Shown: positions 35,395 through 46,288, counted from the stretch's first letter. The stretch is 64,000 nucleotides of DNA from Pseudomonas sp. ADAK13 (GCF_012935715.1 NZ_CP052860.1:2170001-2234000); one strand, 5' to 3'. Numbers and translations: made by a program. Notes: generated by a model from the sequence alone, not told the origin.

Positions 35395-35826
35395 TCAACT
35401 AACGAGGGTGCCATCCAGGGTGATGGTTGCATTCAACACCTTGGACACCGGGCATCCTTCCTTGGCCTTTTTGCTCAGTTCATCGAACTGCGCCTGGCTG
35501 GCGCCCGGGATCTTCGCCTTGAGGATCAAGTGCACCGCAGTGATCGCAAAGCCACCGTCCACCTGGTCCAGGGTCACTTCGGCCTGGGTGTCGATGCTGT
35601 CGGCCTTGAGCCCGGCGTCGCCGAGAATCATGGAGAAGGCCATGGAGAAACAGCCGGCATGGGCCGCGCCGATCAGTTCTTCAGGGTTGGTGCCCTTACC
35701 GCCTTCGAAACGTGCCTTGAAGCCGTAGGGCGCTTCGCGCAGCACGCCGGTCTCCGTGGAGATGGAACCCAGGCCAGTCTTCAGGTCGCCTTCCCAATGC
35801 GCGGATGCTTTTTTAACGATACTCAT
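35395..35826 (-). CDS. osmC: OsmC family organic hydroperoxide-resistance protein
   Basis: A 143-residue OsmC peroxidase. The two catalytic cysteines are in IGAAHAGCFSMAFS (about residue 60) and KKAKEGCPVSKVL (about residue 125). The N-terminus MSIVKKASAHWEGDLKTGLG fits OsmC. It reduces organic hydroperoxides in the cytoplasm. GAGGAG precedes the ATG at 35824-35826. It is divergent from the flavin oxidoreductase gene. Confidence 0.92.
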   Translation of the reverse strand: MSIVKKASAHWEGDLKTGLGSISTETGVLREAPYGFKARFEGGKGTNPEELIGAAHAGCFSMAFSMILGDAGLKADSIDTQAEVTLDQVDGGFAITAVHLILKAKIPGASQAQFDELSKKAKEGCPVSKVLNATITLDGTLVS

Positions 35827-36041
35827 AGCGGTCTCCTCGAACGGTGGTTTTGCGTCAGTAAGGGTTCTGAGGATAGACGCCCCGGCAAAGTTCATCTTGT
35901 CGGAGAAACCTAGCGATTAAGTAGGAAATTTCACAGTCGCTATTGAATCTCGGGTATATGCCCTCATTGCATAGACATGCACATGAAGCGGCAGGTTTTG
36001 GCTCGACATAAAACCTGCGGCCCCCTTGGAGAAGCAGGCTT

Positions 36042-37043
36042 ATGAAACCGCTGTCCGACGTAAAATTCTCGACCCTCGACCTCGTGCCCGTGCGCGCCAA
36101 CGGCAGTCCGGCACAGTCGCTGCGCAATTCCCTGGACCTGGCCCAGCACGTGGAAAAATTTGGCTACAACCGTTTCTGGGTGGCCGAACACCACAATATG
36201 GACGGCATCGCCAGTTCGGCGACCTCGGTTTTGCTGGGTTACCTGGCCGGCGGCACCTCGACGATCCGCGTTGGTTCCGGCGGCGTGATGCTGCCCAACC
36301 ATGCGCCGCTGGTGATCGCCGAGCAGTTCGGCACCCTCGAAAGCCTGTACCCGGGCCGCATCGACCTGGGCCTTGGCCGCGCACCAGGCTCCGACCAGAT
36401 GACCGCCCGCGCGCTGCGCCGTGAACGCTCTGGCAGCGCTGATGATTTCCCGGAAGACGTGGCAGAACTGATGGCCTACCTTGGCCCGCGCACCCCGGAC
36501 CAGCGTGTGATCGCCGTACCCGGCACGGGCACCAATGTGCCTGTGTGGCTGCTGGGCTCGAGCCTGTTCAGTGCGCAACTGGCGGGCGAGCGCGGTTTGC
36601 CTTACGCCTTTGCCTCGCATTTCGCACCGCGCCTGATGCATGAGGCGATTCGCGTCTATCGCAACCACTTCAAGCCTTCAGCCGTGCTGGACAAGCCCTA
36701 CGTGATGCTCGGCATCCCGCTGGTGGCCGCCGACACCGATGAGCAAGCCGATTACCTGGCCACCTCGGTGTACCAGCGAATCCTCGCGCTGATGCGTGGG
36801 CAAAGCCTGGTACAGCGCCCGCCGGTCAAGACCATGGACGGCCTGTGGCTGCCCCATGAGAAAGACGCCGTAGGCAGTTTCCTTGGCCTGGCGATGGTGG
36901 GGAGCCCGCAGAAGATCCGCGCCAAGCTGGAGGTGTTGGTCGAGCAGACCGGCGCTGATGAGCTGATCTTTACCTGCGACCTGTACGAGCACGCCGACCG
37001 GATTCATTCCTACGAGCTGCTGGCGCAGGTCATGAAGGGCTAA
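36042..37043 (+). CDS. LLM-class flavin-dependent oxidoreductase
   Basis: A 333-residue luciferase-like monooxygenase-fold protein, close to the YhbW type. Signature segments are [54 protein letters not shown] and [14 protein letters not shown]. It should use FMNH2. Substrate is unknown. A bidirectional terminator follows. Confidence 0.9.
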   Translation: MKPLSDVKFSTLDLVPVRANGSPAQSLRNSLDLAQHVEKFGYNRFWVAEHHNMDGIASSATSVLLGYLAGGTSTIRVGSGGVMLPNHAPLVIAEQFGTLESLYPGRIDLGLGRAPGSDQMTARALRRERSGSADDFPEDVAELMAYLGPRTPDQRVIAVPGTGTNVPVWLLGSSLFSAQLAGERGLPYAFASHFAPRLMHEAIRVYRNHFKPSAVLDKPYVMLGIPLVAADTDEQADYLATSVYQRILALMRGQSLVQRPPVKTMDGLWLPHEKDAVGSFLGLAMVGSPQKIRAKLEVLVEQTGADELIFTCDLYEHADRIHSYELLAQVMKG

Positions 37044-37054
37044 ACCGCAGGCAT

Positions 37055-37086
37055 AAAAAAACCGACGCACTTGCGTCGGTTTTTTA
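37055..37086. terminator. Bidirectional intrinsic terminator
   Basis: AAAAAA-ACCGACGC-ACTT-GCGTCGGT-TTTTTA: an 8-bp perfect stem (37061-37068 with 37073-37080) flanked by A and T runs, ending both the LLM gene and the convergent DUF1161 gene. Confidence 0.92.
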
Positions 37087-37102
37087 CGTCTGCAACACGG
37101 GA

Positions 37103-37330
37103 TCACCCGCGCTTGTAGGCGATTTCCTTGGTACCGGCTTCACAGCTGCCGACAACCGTGTGGTCACTAGGTGCAGCACCTTTGTCCACGATTTCCAGGG
37201 AGTAGCCCGAAGCGCCTTTAGCGTCGATTTTCGCCGCAATCTCGCTTTTCAGCTCTTCACAAGGCTTGCCCGCCGCCAGGGCTGTGCCCGCAATACTCAA
37301 CAAACCTACCGCCAACAAAAAGTTCTTCAT
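37103..37330 (-). CDS. DUF1161 periplasmic protein, copy 2
   Basis: A 75-residue paralogue of the protein at 35042-35281: signal peptide MKNFLLAVGLLSIAGTALA, then KPCEELKSEIAAKIDAKG and VVGSCEAGTKEIAYKRG with the same two cysteines and spacing. Ends by the shared terminator with the LLM gene. Function is unknown. Confidence 0.85.
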   Translation of the reverse strand: MKNFLLAVGLLSIAGTALAAGKPCEELKSEIAAKIDAKGASGYSLEIVDKGAAPSDHTVVGSCEAGTKEIAYKRG

Positions 37331-37448
37331 CCGTCACTTTCCTTGGGTTGATCGAAAGGAAGCATGCCGACGCTCGTCACGTCGGCATGCCTAAAGGTTG
37401 TAGCGGAGTTTATGGCAATCGGCCAGCGCGCAAGTTCAACCGGCGGGA

Positions 37449-37664
37449 TCAACTACTGGCAATTCGGAACCCCACCTTGAGGGTGACCTGGAAATGCGCG
37501 GCCTTGCCGTCCTTGATGTGGCCACGGGTTTCGGTCACTTCAAACCACTCCAAGTGCTTGATGCTCTTGTTGGCTTCAGCCAGGGCGTTATTGATGGCGT
37601 CCTCGATGCTGGTCGCAGAAGAGCCCACCAGTTCGACTTTCTTGTAGGTGTGATGATCACTCAT
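37449..37664 (-). CDS. Dodecin, flavin-storage protein
   Basis: A 71-residue dodecin. Family sequence is plain: YKKVELVGSSATSIEDAINNALAEA, then LEWFEVTETRGHI (with the Trp that stacks on the flavin) and AHFQVTLKVGFRI. Twelve copies form a hollow sphere that binds riboflavin, FMN or related ligands. AGGAG is upstream of the ATG. Confidence 0.93.
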   Translation of the reverse strand: MSDHHTYKKVELVGSSATSIEDAINNALAEANKSIKHLEWFEVTETRGHIKDGKAAHFQVTLKVGFRIASS

Positions 37665-37820
37665 AAGGTTTTTCTCCTGGATGGTTTATGAAGCCTAGCA
37701 GTGAATTCTCGTACTGCTTCTGGCGACCATTCCCACGCGAAAGTTCAGATTTACTGCACTTTCTGAAACCGCCGCAGTCGGAAACAACACACGCCACTCA
37801 ATCACTCCAGGAGAGCCCAC

Positions 37821-38147
37821 ATGGCCAACACCTCTTTACGCAAAGCGTCATTGGAAAGCATGGAAGCCGAGATTTCGAGCCTGCTCAAATCTCTGGAAAG
37901 CCTCAAGGACGATGCGTCTGACGAGTCGCGCAAAACCCTGAAGGCCCTGAAAAGCAATGCCGAGAATGCCCTCAAGCATTCCCGTCACCTGATCAGCGAT
38001 GCTTACGAAGAAAGCAAAGTCAAAATCCGCGAAACCGGTGTTGCAACACGGGACTACGCGCAAGAGCACCCATGGACTACCGCTGGCGTCGCCGTCGGTG
38101 CGCTGGGCCTGCTGGCTGCTTACTTGCTGTGCAAACGCGGTGACTAA
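37821..38147 (+). CDS. ElaB/YqjD-type DUF883 membrane-anchored protein
   Basis: A 108-residue protein: a helical amphipathic body (about residues 1-80, [19 protein letters not shown]) and a C-terminal tail anchor ([23 protein letters not shown]) preceded by RDYAQEHPW, the conserved DUF883 junction. Related E. coli proteins are RpoS-controlled and bind ribosomes at the inner membrane. Its stop overlaps the trpI stop by three bases on the opposite strand. Confidence 0.88.
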   Translation: MANTSLRKASLESMEAEISSLLKSLESLKDDASDESRKTLKALKSNAENALKHSRHLISDAYEESKVKIRETGVATRDYAQEHPWTTAGVAVGALGLLAAYLLCKRGD

Positions 38148-39040
38148 ACGTCCTGGCGCCCAAGCTCAGCCCTGAGCCACTGCGCCAGTTGCCGGGCGCG
38201 CCCATCCGCGGCGCGCTTGGGTAGCCACAACGCCAGTTGCGCCGGGGTTTCACTGAAACCCCACGGCGCAACCAGGCGGCCCGCTCGCAGGTCTTCTGCC
38301 ACCAGCGGCTGCGGCGCAATCGCCACTCCCAGCCCTGCCACCGCCGCTTCCAGCAAATAATACAAATGCTCAAAACCCTGGCCGTACTTCAACGCGCCGG
38401 CGTCGATCCCGTGGTGCTGCGCCCAGCTGGGCCATGCTTGAGGGCGTGAGGTGGTGTGCAACAAGGCTTCATTCTGCAGCGCCTCGGCAGGCGCGTGGCG
38501 CAACCGTTCGTAGTGGGCAAAACGCGGGCTCATGACCGGGCCGATGCGCTCGCTGGCCAATTCGTACACCTGCATGTCCGCCGGCCACGGCGGCTCGGCG
38601 AACACCAACAGCGCATCCAGCCCGGGGCGGCGCGGGTCGAGGTCGCCTTCGCCCGCCGACAGGTGCAGGCGCAAATCCGGCAGCTCGGCATTCAGGCGGC
38701 CCAAGCGGGGAATAAACCAGCGCGCCAGCAGGCTCCCGGAGCAGCCGAGCACAAACGGCGCGTCGGCGCTGCTTTGCGTGAGCTCTGCGCAGGTATCCCG
38801 CAAACGTTCGAAGGCCTCGAAACTGGCGTCCCGCAGGCGGACACCGGCATCTGTGAGTTTGAGGCCGCGCCCGTCCTTGACGAACAGGCTGACGCCCAGG
38901 TGCTCTTCCAGCACCTTGAGCTGCCGGCTGACCGCGCCATGGGTGACGTGCAGTTGCTCGGCAGCCTGGCTGACGCTGTTCAAGCGTGCCGTCGCCTCGA
39001 AAGCGCGCAAGGCATTCAGTGGGGGAAGGTCTCGGCTCAT
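38144..39040 (-). CDS. trpI: TrpI, LysR-type activator of trpBA
   Basis: A 298-residue LysR regulator. The N-terminal helix-turn-helix reads [44 protein letters not shown]. It is divergent from trpBA with 109 bp between, the arrangement known in P. aeruginosa and P. putida, where TrpI with indoleglycerol phosphate activates trpBA. The ATG at 39038-39040 starts MSRDLPPL; upstream in-frame codons run into the operator. Confidence 0.93.
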   Translation of the reverse strand: MSRDLPPLNALRAFEATARLNSVSQAAEQLHVTHGAVSRQLKVLEEHLGVSLFVKDGRGLKLTDAGVRLRDASFEAFERLRDTCAELTQSSADAPFVLGCSGSLLARWFIPRLGRLNAELPDLRLHLSAGEGDLDPRRPGLDALLVFAEPPWPADMQVYELASERIGPVMSPRFAHYERLRHAPAEALQNEALLHTTSRPQAWPSWAQHHGIDAGALKYGQGFEHLYYLLEAAVAGLGVAIAPQPLVAEDLRAGRLVAPWGFSETPAQLALWLPKRAADGRARQLAQWLRAELGRQDV

Positions 39041-39041
39041 C

Positions 39042-39058
39042 TGTGAGTTTTCCTGACA
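39042..39058. promoter_or_regulatory. Candidate TrpI binding site
   Basis: TGTGAG-TTTTC-CTGACA is a near-perfect inverted repeat of LysR type lying directly before the trpI start codon and about 90 bp before trpB. The position, about -60 relative to a likely trpBA start, fits the strong TrpI site described in P. aeruginosa. The repeat is seen; the binding is inferred. Confidence 0.55.
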
Positions 39059-39104
39059 GGTTGTGGCGATCTTATCGGTTTTCACCTCGAAGCGTCAGGG
39101 GTAG

Positions 39105-40376
<1,272 letters not shown>

Positions 40377-41186
40377 ATGAGCCGCCTGCAAACACGTTTT
40401 GCGCAACTGAAAGAACAAAACCGCGCCGCCCTGGTGACTTTCGTCACCGCCGGCGACCCGGGTTATGACACTTCGCTGGCGATCCTCAAGGGCTTGCCGG
40501 CGGCCGGCGCCGATGTGATCGAGTTGGGCATGCCCTTCACCGACCCGATGGCCGACGGCCCGGCCATTCAACTGGCCAACATCCGCGCACTGACCGCCAA
40601 GCAGAACCTCACCAAAACCTTGCAAATGGTGCGTGAGTTCCGCAAGGACAACAGCGACACGCCGCTGGTGTTGATGGGTTACTTCAACCCGATCCACATG
40701 TACGGCGTGCCACGCTTCATCAGCGACGCGAAAGAAGCCGGCGTCGACGGCCTGATCGTGGTCGACATGCCGCCCGAGCATAACGGCGAACTGTGCGACC
40801 CGGCCCAGGCTGCCGGTATCGACTTTATCCGCCTGACCACGCCGACCACCGACGACGTGCGCCTGCCGACCGTGCTCAACGGCAGCTCCGGGTTTGTGTA
40901 CTACGTGTCGGTGGCCGGTGTGACCGGTGCCGGCGCCGCGACCCTGGAACACGTCGAAGAAGCCGTGACCCGTCTGCGTCGCCATACCGACCTGCCGATC
41001 AGCATCGGTTTTGGTATCCGTACCCCGGAGCAGGCCGCTGCAATCGCCCGCCTGGCAGACGGTGTGGTGGTGGGTTCGGCGCTGATCGATCACATCGCCA
41101 ATGCCAGCAACGATCAGCAGGCCATCGACGGTGTATTGACCCTGTGTTCGGCGCTGTCGGAAGGTGTGCGCAACGCCCGTAAGTAA
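40377..41186 (+). CDS. trpA: Tryptophan synthase alpha chain
   Basis: A 269-residue TIM-barrel lyase. Catalytic residues are in [16 protein letters not shown] (Glu) and [11 protein letters not shown] (Asp); the signature [13 protein letters not shown] and [10 protein letters not shown] form the phosphate site. It splits indoleglycerol phosphate into indole and glyceraldehyde 3-phosphate. It ends 78 bp before a strong terminator. Confidence 0.97.
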   Translation: MSRLQTRFAQLKEQNRAALVTFVTAGDPGYDTSLAILKGLPAAGADVIELGMPFTDPMADGPAIQLANIRALTAKQNLTKTLQMVREFRKDNSDTPLVLMGYFNPIHMYGVPRFISDAKEAGVDGLIVVDMPPEHNGELCDPAQAAGIDFIRLTTPTTDDVRLPTVLNGSSGFVYYVSVAGVTGAGAATLEHVEEAVTRLRRHTDLPISIGFGIRTPEQAAAIARLADGVVVGSALIDHIANASNDQQAIDGVLTLCSALSEGVRNARK

Positions 41187-41263
41187 GCGGCTCGTAAGCG
41201 ATAGGTAAAGTTCCTGATACAGAGGAATCATGCTGGCAAATCAGTACCTAAGCTAACAAGACC

Positions 41264-41298
41264 AAGGGATTTCGAACATGGTTCGAAATCCCTTTTTT
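41264..41298 (+). terminator. Intrinsic terminator after trpBA
   Basis: AAGGGATTTCGAAC-ATG-GTTCGAAATCCCTT is a 14-bp perfect stem with a 3-nt loop (41264-41294) followed by TTTT. It is placed 78 bp after the trpA stop. Confidence 0.93.
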
Positions 41299-41326
41299 GT
41301 TCGTGCAGTACTGAGGAAGCAGCCCC

Positions 41327-41773
41327 ATGAAAATCCCCAAACGCTTGATCGCAGGTGTAGGCGTGCTGGTGCTCGGCGCCAGTGCCCTGGTGCAAGCGGC
41401 ACCGTATGACCAAGGTGGCGGTCCTGACCGTGGCGGCCCCCAGGGCCAACAAAACGATCACCGTGGCGACGACCGTCGTGGGCCGCAGGACAACCACCGT
41501 GGCGGGCCTCCTCAGGACTTCGGCCCGGTACGGCAAGTGATCCGCGATAACCACGGCGACTTCCGCCGTGGCGCGCCGCCGCCTCCGGGCATCCATCTGG
41601 TGCGCGGCCAGCGCCTGCCGCCGAACTACTATGGTGAGCGTCTGGACCCACGGGCGCTGGGCCATCTGCCGCAATACCCGGGTTACGAATGGCGCCGTTC
41701 GGGCGGGGACATCGTGTTGATCGCGGTGGGCACCAGCATCGTCTATCAGATTCTGGATGGCGCGCTGTACTAG
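41327..41773 (+). CDS. RcnB-like periplasmic protein
   Basis: A 148-residue protein with a signal peptide (RLIAGVGVLVLGASALVQA), a low-complexity Gly/Asp/Arg/His-rich stretch (about residues 27-70) and a C-terminal RcnB-type domain (LVRGQRLPPNYYGERLDPRALGHLP.., shortened; then YEWRRSGGDIVLIAVGT). RcnB in E. coli tunes nickel and cobalt export. The His/Asp-rich stretch could bind metal, but no rcnA or rcnR is nearby. Confidence 0.85.
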   Translation: MKIPKRLIAGVGVLVLGASALVQAAPYDQGGGPDRGGPQGQQNDHRGDDRRGPQDNHRGGPPQDFGPVRQVIRDNHGDFRRGAPPPPGIHLVRGQRLPPNYYGERLDPRALGHLPQYPGYEWRRSGGDIVLIAVGTSIVYQILDGALY

Positions 41774-41786
41774 AGCCGGACTGCTT

Positions 41787-41900
41787 TTTTGTGGCGAGGG
41801 AGCTTGCTCCCGCTGGGCTGCGCAGCGGCCCCAAAATCATGGGAGCGCTGCGCACTCCAGCGGGAGCAAGCTCCCTCGCCACAAAAGCTCCCTCGCCACA
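41787..41900. repeat. REP-like inverted repeat of a second sequence type
   Basis: Arms TTTTGTGGCGAGGGAGCTTG / CAAGCTCCCTCGCCACAAAA enclose an inner GGGCTGCGCAGCGGCCCC / GGGAGCGCTGCGC palindrome; a third partial copy (GCTCCCTCGCCACA) follows at 41887-41900. The core (GTGGCGAGGGAGCTTGCTCCC) differs from the TGTGGGAGC REPs elsewhere in the window; it separates two convergent genes. Confidence 0.85.
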
Positions 41901-41916
41901 GATACTTATCAGTCCT

Positions 41917-43221
41917 CTAAAGTTCGATACGCTCGACCTTGCCCACCAGCAAGATGTACGAAAGCGCCCCCAGCAACGCCAGCACCGCGATATACGTGAT
42001 CGCCGGCGCAAACGAATCCCCGGTGGCCAGAAAGCCAATCACAATCGGTGTGGTAATCGCCGACAGATTGCCGATGAAATTGAACACCCCGCCCGTCAGC
42101 CCCAGCAGCCTTGCCGGCGCCAGGGTCGACACCAGCGACCAGGTGATCGACGCCAGCCCATTGCCGAAAAACGCCACCGCCAGAAAGGCAATGACCCACG
42201 CCGTGGAGTCAACAAAGTTGGCGCCAATGATCGCCGTGGAAATCAACAACCCGCCAATGATCGGCAACTTGCGCGCGAAGCCCACCGACGTTCCCCGGCG
42301 AATCAGCCAGTCAGAAAACAACCCCGAACACAGCACGCCGACAAACGCCGCGAGAAACGGCAGCGACGCCAGCAGGCCGGACTTGATGAAGTCCATGCCG
42401 CGATATTTCACCAGGTAGGTCGGGAACCACGTCAGGAAAAACCACAGCGTGGAGTTCAGGCAGAACTGCCCCAGGTAGATCCCCCACAGCTTGCGCTTGC
42501 TCAGCACGATGCCGAGGTCGACCCAACTGAACGGGGCCTTGGCCGCCTGCGCTTGAATGTCCACCAACCCGCCGCCTGCGCGAATCAGCTCGATTTCTGC
42601 CGCATTGGCGCCCTTGAAATCCCGTGGCTCGCGGTACACCGCGTACCAGATCAACGCCCACACAATGCCCACGCCGCCGGTGGCGACAAACACCATGTGC
42701 CAGCCAAAGGTGTGTTGCAGCCAGGCCAGCACCGGCGTGAGAAACGCCAGCCCGACAAACTGCCCGGAGGTGTAGACCCCAATCGCCGTGGCCCGCTCAC
42801 GCTCGGGAAACCAGGTGGTGACCACGCGGCTGTTGATCGGGTAAGCCGGGGCTTCGAGGGCGCCCACCGCCATGCGCAATACGAACAGCGCGATAAAGCT
42901 GGCGGCAAAGCCGAGCATCACCGTGGCGATTGACCACAGCAGCAGGGCAACGCTGTAGAGAATACGCGGCGGCACCCGGTCCACCAACCAGCCACCGGGG
43001 ATTTGCATGGCAGCGTAGGTCCAGCCGAACGCGGAGAAGATCAGCCCGACATGCACCGGGTCGATCCCCAGCTCGCTGGTCAGGGCCGGGGCGGCAATCG
43101 ACAGGTTGCTGCGGTCCAGGTAGTTGATCACTACCGTGATGAACAGCAGCACCATGATGAAGAAACGCTTTCGGCTGGGCGTGACTAAAGAAGCCTGCCC
43201 GGTGAAGGACTCGGATTGCAT
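41917..43221 (-). CDS. MFS sugar-acid transporter (galactonate/glucarate type)
   Basis: A 434-residue major facilitator of the anion:cation symporter group, twelve helices. Family sequence includes FITVVINYLDRSNLSIAAPAL, IFSAFGWTYAAMQIPGGWLVDRVPPR (shortened) and the FPERERATAIGVYTSGQFVG loop. The neighbours (dgoD, dgoA, dgoK) point to D-galactonate as substrate, so it is likely to be DgoT-like. It is last in the operon, 177 bp after dgoD with a REPIN between. Confidence 0.88.
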   Translation of the reverse strand: MQSESFTGQASLVTPSRKRFFIMVLLFITVVINYLDRSNLSIAAPALTSELGIDPVHVGLIFSAFGWTYAAMQIPGGWLVDRVPPRILYSVALLLWSIATVMLGFAASFIALFVLRMAVGALEAPAYPINSRVVTTWFPERERATAIGVYTSGQFVGLAFLTPVLAWLQHTFGWHMVFVATGGVGIVWALIWYAVYREPRDFKGANAAEIELIRAGGGLVDIQAQAAKAPFSWVDLGIVLSKRKLWGIYLGQFCLNSTLWFFLTWFPTYLVKYRGMDFIKSGLLASLPFLAAFVGVLCSGLFSDWLIRRGTSVGFARKLPIIGGLLISTAIIGANFVDSTAWVIAFLAVAFFGNGLASITWSLVSTLAPARLLGLTGGVFNFIGNLSAITTPIVIGFLATGDSFAPAITYIAVLALLGALSYILLVGKVERIEL

Positions 43222-43280
43222 GGGGGTTGCCTCTTCTTATGGTTATTGAGGACAGGTCTTACTGACAAAACATCGGTTCA

Positions 43281-43370
43281 TGTGGGAGCTGGCTTGCCTG
43301 CGACAGCGGAGTGTCAGTGCCGCAGATGCAAGCTGACACTCCGCTACCGCAGGCAAGCCAGCTCCTACAG
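43281..43370. repeat. REPIN inside the dgo operon
   Basis: Inverted REPs (TGTGGGAGCTGGCTTGCCTG / CAGGCAAGCCAGCTCCTACA) with an inner inverted pair (GCGGAGTGTCAG / CTGACACTCCGC) sit between dgoD and the transporter, which point the same way. One mismatch in the outer right arm (CTCCTACA for CTCCCACA). Confidence 0.9.
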
Positions 43371-43397
43371 AGACCGTGTTCCGTCAGGAATAAAGGC

Positions 43398-44546
43398 TTA
43401 CCACTCCGCAAAACTGCCATCGGCATGGCGCCAGATCGGGTTGCGCCAGCGATGCCCGATGGCCGCGCGCTCAATCACGTATTCCTCGTTGATCTCGATG
43501 CCCAGGCCCGGCCCGTTGGGGATCTTCACGAAGCCCTGGTCATAGTCGAAAACGCCCGGATCGCGCACGTAATCCAGCAGGTCATTGCTCTCGTTGTAGT
43601 GAATGCCCAGGCTCTGTTCCTGGATGAACGCGTTGTAGCAAACCGCGTCCAGCTGCAGGCACGCCGCCAGGGCAATCGGGCCGAGCGGGCAGTGCAGGGC
43701 GAGGGCCACGTCGTAGGCTTCGGCCATGTTGGCGATCTTGCGGGTTTCGGTGATACCGCCGGCGTGGGAAGCATCCGGCTGGATGATGTCGACGTAGCCT
43801 TCGCTGAGCACGCGCTTGAAGTCCCAGCGCGAGAACAGGCGCTCGCCGAGGGCAATCGGGGTGCTGGTGAGCGGCGCCAGCTCTTTCAGCGCTTCGTAGT
43901 TTTCGCTGAGCACCGGCTCTTCGATAAACATCAGTTTGTAGGGGTCGAGTTCCTTCATCAGCACCTTGGCCATGGGCTTGTGCACCCGGCCATGGAAGTC
44001 GACGCCGATGCCCACGTTCGGGCCTACCGCATCACGCACGGCGGCCACGTTGGCCAGGGCCTGGTCGACCTTTTCGAAGCTGTCGAGAAATTGCAGTTCT
44101 TCGGTGCCGTTCATTTTGACGGCGGTAAAACCACGGGCCACGGCTTCCTTGGCGGCGCGGGCGGTGTCTGCCGGGCGGTCGCCACCGATCCACGAGTACA
44201 CGCGGATCTTGTCGCGCACCTGGCCACCCAGCAGGTCGCTGACCGACACACCAAGAGCCTTGCCCTTGATGTCCCACAGCGCCTGGTCGATACCGGCGAG
44301 GGCGCTCATATGGATCGCGCCGCCACGGTAGAAACCGCCGCGGTAGAGCACGGTCCAGATGTCTTCGATATTGCGTGGGTCTTTGCCGATCAAGTAGTCG
44401 GAAAGTTCTTCGACGGCGGCCGCCACGGTGTGGGCGCGGCCCTCGACCACAGGCTCGCCCCAACCGGTCACGCCCTGGTCGGTTTCAACCTTGAGGAAGC
44501 ACCAGCGCGGCGGGACGATGAAGGTGGTCAGTTTGGTGATTTTCAT
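43398..44546 (-). CDS. dgoD: D-galactonate dehydratase
   Basis: A 382-residue enolase-superfamily enzyme (mandelate racemase group). Metal ligands lie in [13 protein letters not shown] (Asp), LMFIEEPVL (Glu) and [11 protein letters not shown] (Glu); the second-half acid/base region is in [17 protein letters not shown] and [12 protein letters not shown]. Length equals E. coli DgoD (382). It removes water from D-galactonate to give 2-keto-3-deoxygalactonate. Confidence 0.93.
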   Translation of the reverse strand: MKITKLTTFIVPPRWCFLKVETDQGVTGWGEPVVEGRAHTVAAAVEELSDYLIGKDPRNIEDIWTVLYRGGFYRGGAIHMSALAGIDQALWDIKGKALGVSVSDLLGGQVRDKIRVYSWIGGDRPADTARAAKEAVARGFTAVKMNGTEELQFLDSFEKVDQALANVAAVRDAVGPNVGIGVDFHGRVHKPMAKVLMKELDPYKLMFIEEPVLSENYEALKELAPLTSTPIALGERLFSRWDFKRVLSEGYVDIIQPDASHAGGITETRKIANMAEAYDVALALHCPLGPIALAACLQLDAVCYNAFIQEQSLGIHYNESNDLLDYVRDPGVFDYDQGFVKIPNGPGLGIEINEEYVIERAAIGHRWRNPIWRHADGSFAEW

Positions 44547-44579
44547 CTTCTTATCTCTCTTGTAGATGGAGAACGCTGG

Positions 44580-45200
44580 TCAGCCCAGGGCATTCCAGGC
44601 TGTGACGTAGGCCTGGGCGTTGCTGGCAACCTGGTCGACGCTCATGCCCGGCTTGAATAACCCGGAGCCCAGGCCGAAGCCTTTGACGCCCGCGTCGAAA
44701 AATACCTGCATGTTGTCCGGGGTGATGCCGCCCACCGGCAGCAGCACCGTGCCGGCGGGCAGTACCGCGAGCCAGGCCTTGACCACCGCCGGGCCCATTT
44801 GCTCGGCCGGGAACAGCTTCAGCACGTCGGCGCCTTCAGCCAGCGCGGCAAACGCTTCGGTCGGGGTGGCCACACCTGGCGACAGGTACAGGCCCGCGGC
44901 CTTGGCAGCCCGCAGCACCTTGGCGTCACTGTGGGGCATGACGATCACTTGGCCACCGGCCGCTTTGACTTGATGGACCTGCTCCGGGGTCAGCACGGTG
45001 CCGGCGCCGATCAGGCAATCGGCGGGCAGGCTGTCCCGCAGGATACGGATGCTGGTGTAGGGATCCGGCGAGTTGAGCGGTACTTCGATGACCCTGAAGC
45101 CCGCCTTGTACAACACCTCGCCGATCGCCAATGCCTCGTCCGGTCGCAGGCCGCGCAGGATCGCGATCAAACCGTTGTGTGTCAGTGCTTGCTTGAGCAT
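44580..45200 (-). CDS. dgoA: 2-dehydro-3-deoxy-6-phosphogalactonate aldolase
   Basis: A 206-residue class I KDPG/KDPGal aldolase. The Glu is in IAILRGLRPDEALAIGE, the phosphate segment is LIGAGTVLTPEQV, and the Schiff-base lysine is in ADVLKLFPAEQMGP. It splits the product of DgoK into pyruvate and glyceraldehyde 3-phosphate. The ATG is at 45198-45200; the gap to dgoK is 13 bp. In E. coli this is a separate gene from dgoD, as here. Confidence 0.92.
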   Translation of the reverse strand: MLKQALTHNGLIAILRGLRPDEALAIGEVLYKAGFRVIEVPLNSPDPYTSIRILRDSLPADCLIGAGTVLTPEQVHQVKAAGGQVIVMPHSDAKVLRAAKAAGLYLSPGVATPTEAFAALAEGADVLKLFPAEQMGPAVVKAWLAVLPAGTVLLPVGGITPDNMQVFFDAGVKGFGLGSGLFKPGMSVDQVASNAQAYVTAWNALG

Positions 45201-45213
45201 GTCGGGCCTCTCG

Positions 45214-46182
45214 TCAGGTTGCAGGCAGCAGCCCCGCCGCCATGGCCAGTTGCCAAAGGCCACGTTCGGTAGCCTCCTGCGCCAGGGTCACGTGGGGGAA
45301 GCCGCAGAGTTGGAGTGCACGCTGGTAGCGGGTGCAGAGTTGGGTTGCGCCCACCAGGACGATGTCTCGCTGTCGGGCAGGCTGGCGGGTGCGCAGGCCC
45401 ATGAGTTCGTGGCCGATCAGCAGGCCGGACAAATAGTCCGGCTGCTCGTCCGGCGCCAGCTCGCCGGTCAGGCCCAGGGTGCGGGCGCTGAACAAGGTCG
45501 ATAACAGGCCGGCCTGGCCGTCTGCCGACTGCGCCACCTGCACGCCGCGATCAAAAGCCGCCGCCTGGAACTGTTCGGAAGGGCGTTGGGTTCGCCCCAA
45601 AATACTGTGCTGGCTGAGCACGGCGAACAGCTCGCCGGTCATGAAGGTGTCGAAGTGGGTGATGCAGCCTTCCACCACGTCCACCCACTTGGAGTGGCTG
45701 CCCGGCAGGCCGATCAGTACGTCGCGCCCGTTCGTCGCAGGCAGGCTTTGCAACACGCCGAGCACCTGGGTTTCTTCGCCGCGCATCACGTTGGGCAACG
45801 CGCCGCGTTGAATCACGCCAGGCACGATGTGCACCAGAGCGCCGCGCAAGCTGCGCACACCCTGCAGCGCCTGGCCGAGGGTGGAAACATCCGCCGGGGT
45901 GTCGCGGTAAGCCGCCTCGCTCCAGCCCTGGGCGCTGCCGACCATGCCGCAGGCGATGACGGGGAGGCCGGGTTGGGCGTCGAGCCAGTCACCGCAGGCC
46001 GCGTCGAATGCCAACTCGAAACCGTTACTGCTGCGAACACCGGCAATGTCCCGGGGTTCGGTGGGCAAGTGCATGATCCCCGACGCCAGGGCACGTCGTT
46101 CGATCACGACGCCTGCCGGGCCGAGCTTATAAGCACGAAGGGAACTGGTTCCCCAATCGAGCGCGATCAATTGCGCCTGCAT
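45214..46182 (-). CDS. dgoK: 2-dehydro-3-deoxygalactonokinase
   Basis: A 322-residue kinase of the DgoK family: N-terminal nucleotide site LIALDWGTSSLRAYKLG, then IACGMVGSAQGWSEAAY and VLIGLPGSHSKWV, all typical. It phosphorylates 2-keto-3-deoxygalactonate. First gene of the dgoK-dgoA-dgoD-MFS operon. No dedicated regulator (dgoR) lies beside it; the upstream region has a good promoter and a palindrome. Confidence 0.92.
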   Translation of the reverse strand: MQAQLIALDWGTSSLRAYKLGPAGVVIERRALASGIMHLPTEPRDIAGVRSSNGFELAFDAACGDWLDAQPGLPVIACGMVGSAQGWSEAAYRDTPADVSTLGQALQGVRSLRGALVHIVPGVIQRGALPNVMRGEETQVLGVLQSLPATNGRDVLIGLPGSHSKWVDVVEGCITHFDTFMTGELFAVLSQHSILGRTQRPSEQFQAAAFDRGVQVAQSADGQAGLLSTLFSARTLGLTGELAPDEQPDYLSGLLIGHELMGLRTRQPARQRDIVLVGATQLCTRYQRALQLCGFPHVTLAQEATERGLWQLAMAAGLLPAT

Positions 46183-46190
46183 CGCTTCAC

Positions 46191-46288
46191 CTGAGTGTTC
46201 TGAGCGGATGAGGCGAATATAAACCCAAGACCGTTAAAGTCTCAATATATAAATATCAGTCCCATATATAGGGAATGCGAACACTCAG
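46191..46288 (-). promoter_or_regulatory. dgo promoter region with framing inverted repeat
   Basis: Minus-strand -35 TTGAGA (46240-46245), 18-bp spacer, -10 TATATT (46216-46221): each hexamer keeps 5 of 6 consensus bases. Upstream lies the palindrome TCCCATATATAGGGA (46260-46274). The whole is framed by a perfect 10-bp inverted repeat, CTGAGTGTTC (46191-46200) and GAACACTCAG (46279-46288), the latter reaching into the end of the next gene. No regulator is encoded close by. Confidence 0.55.
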
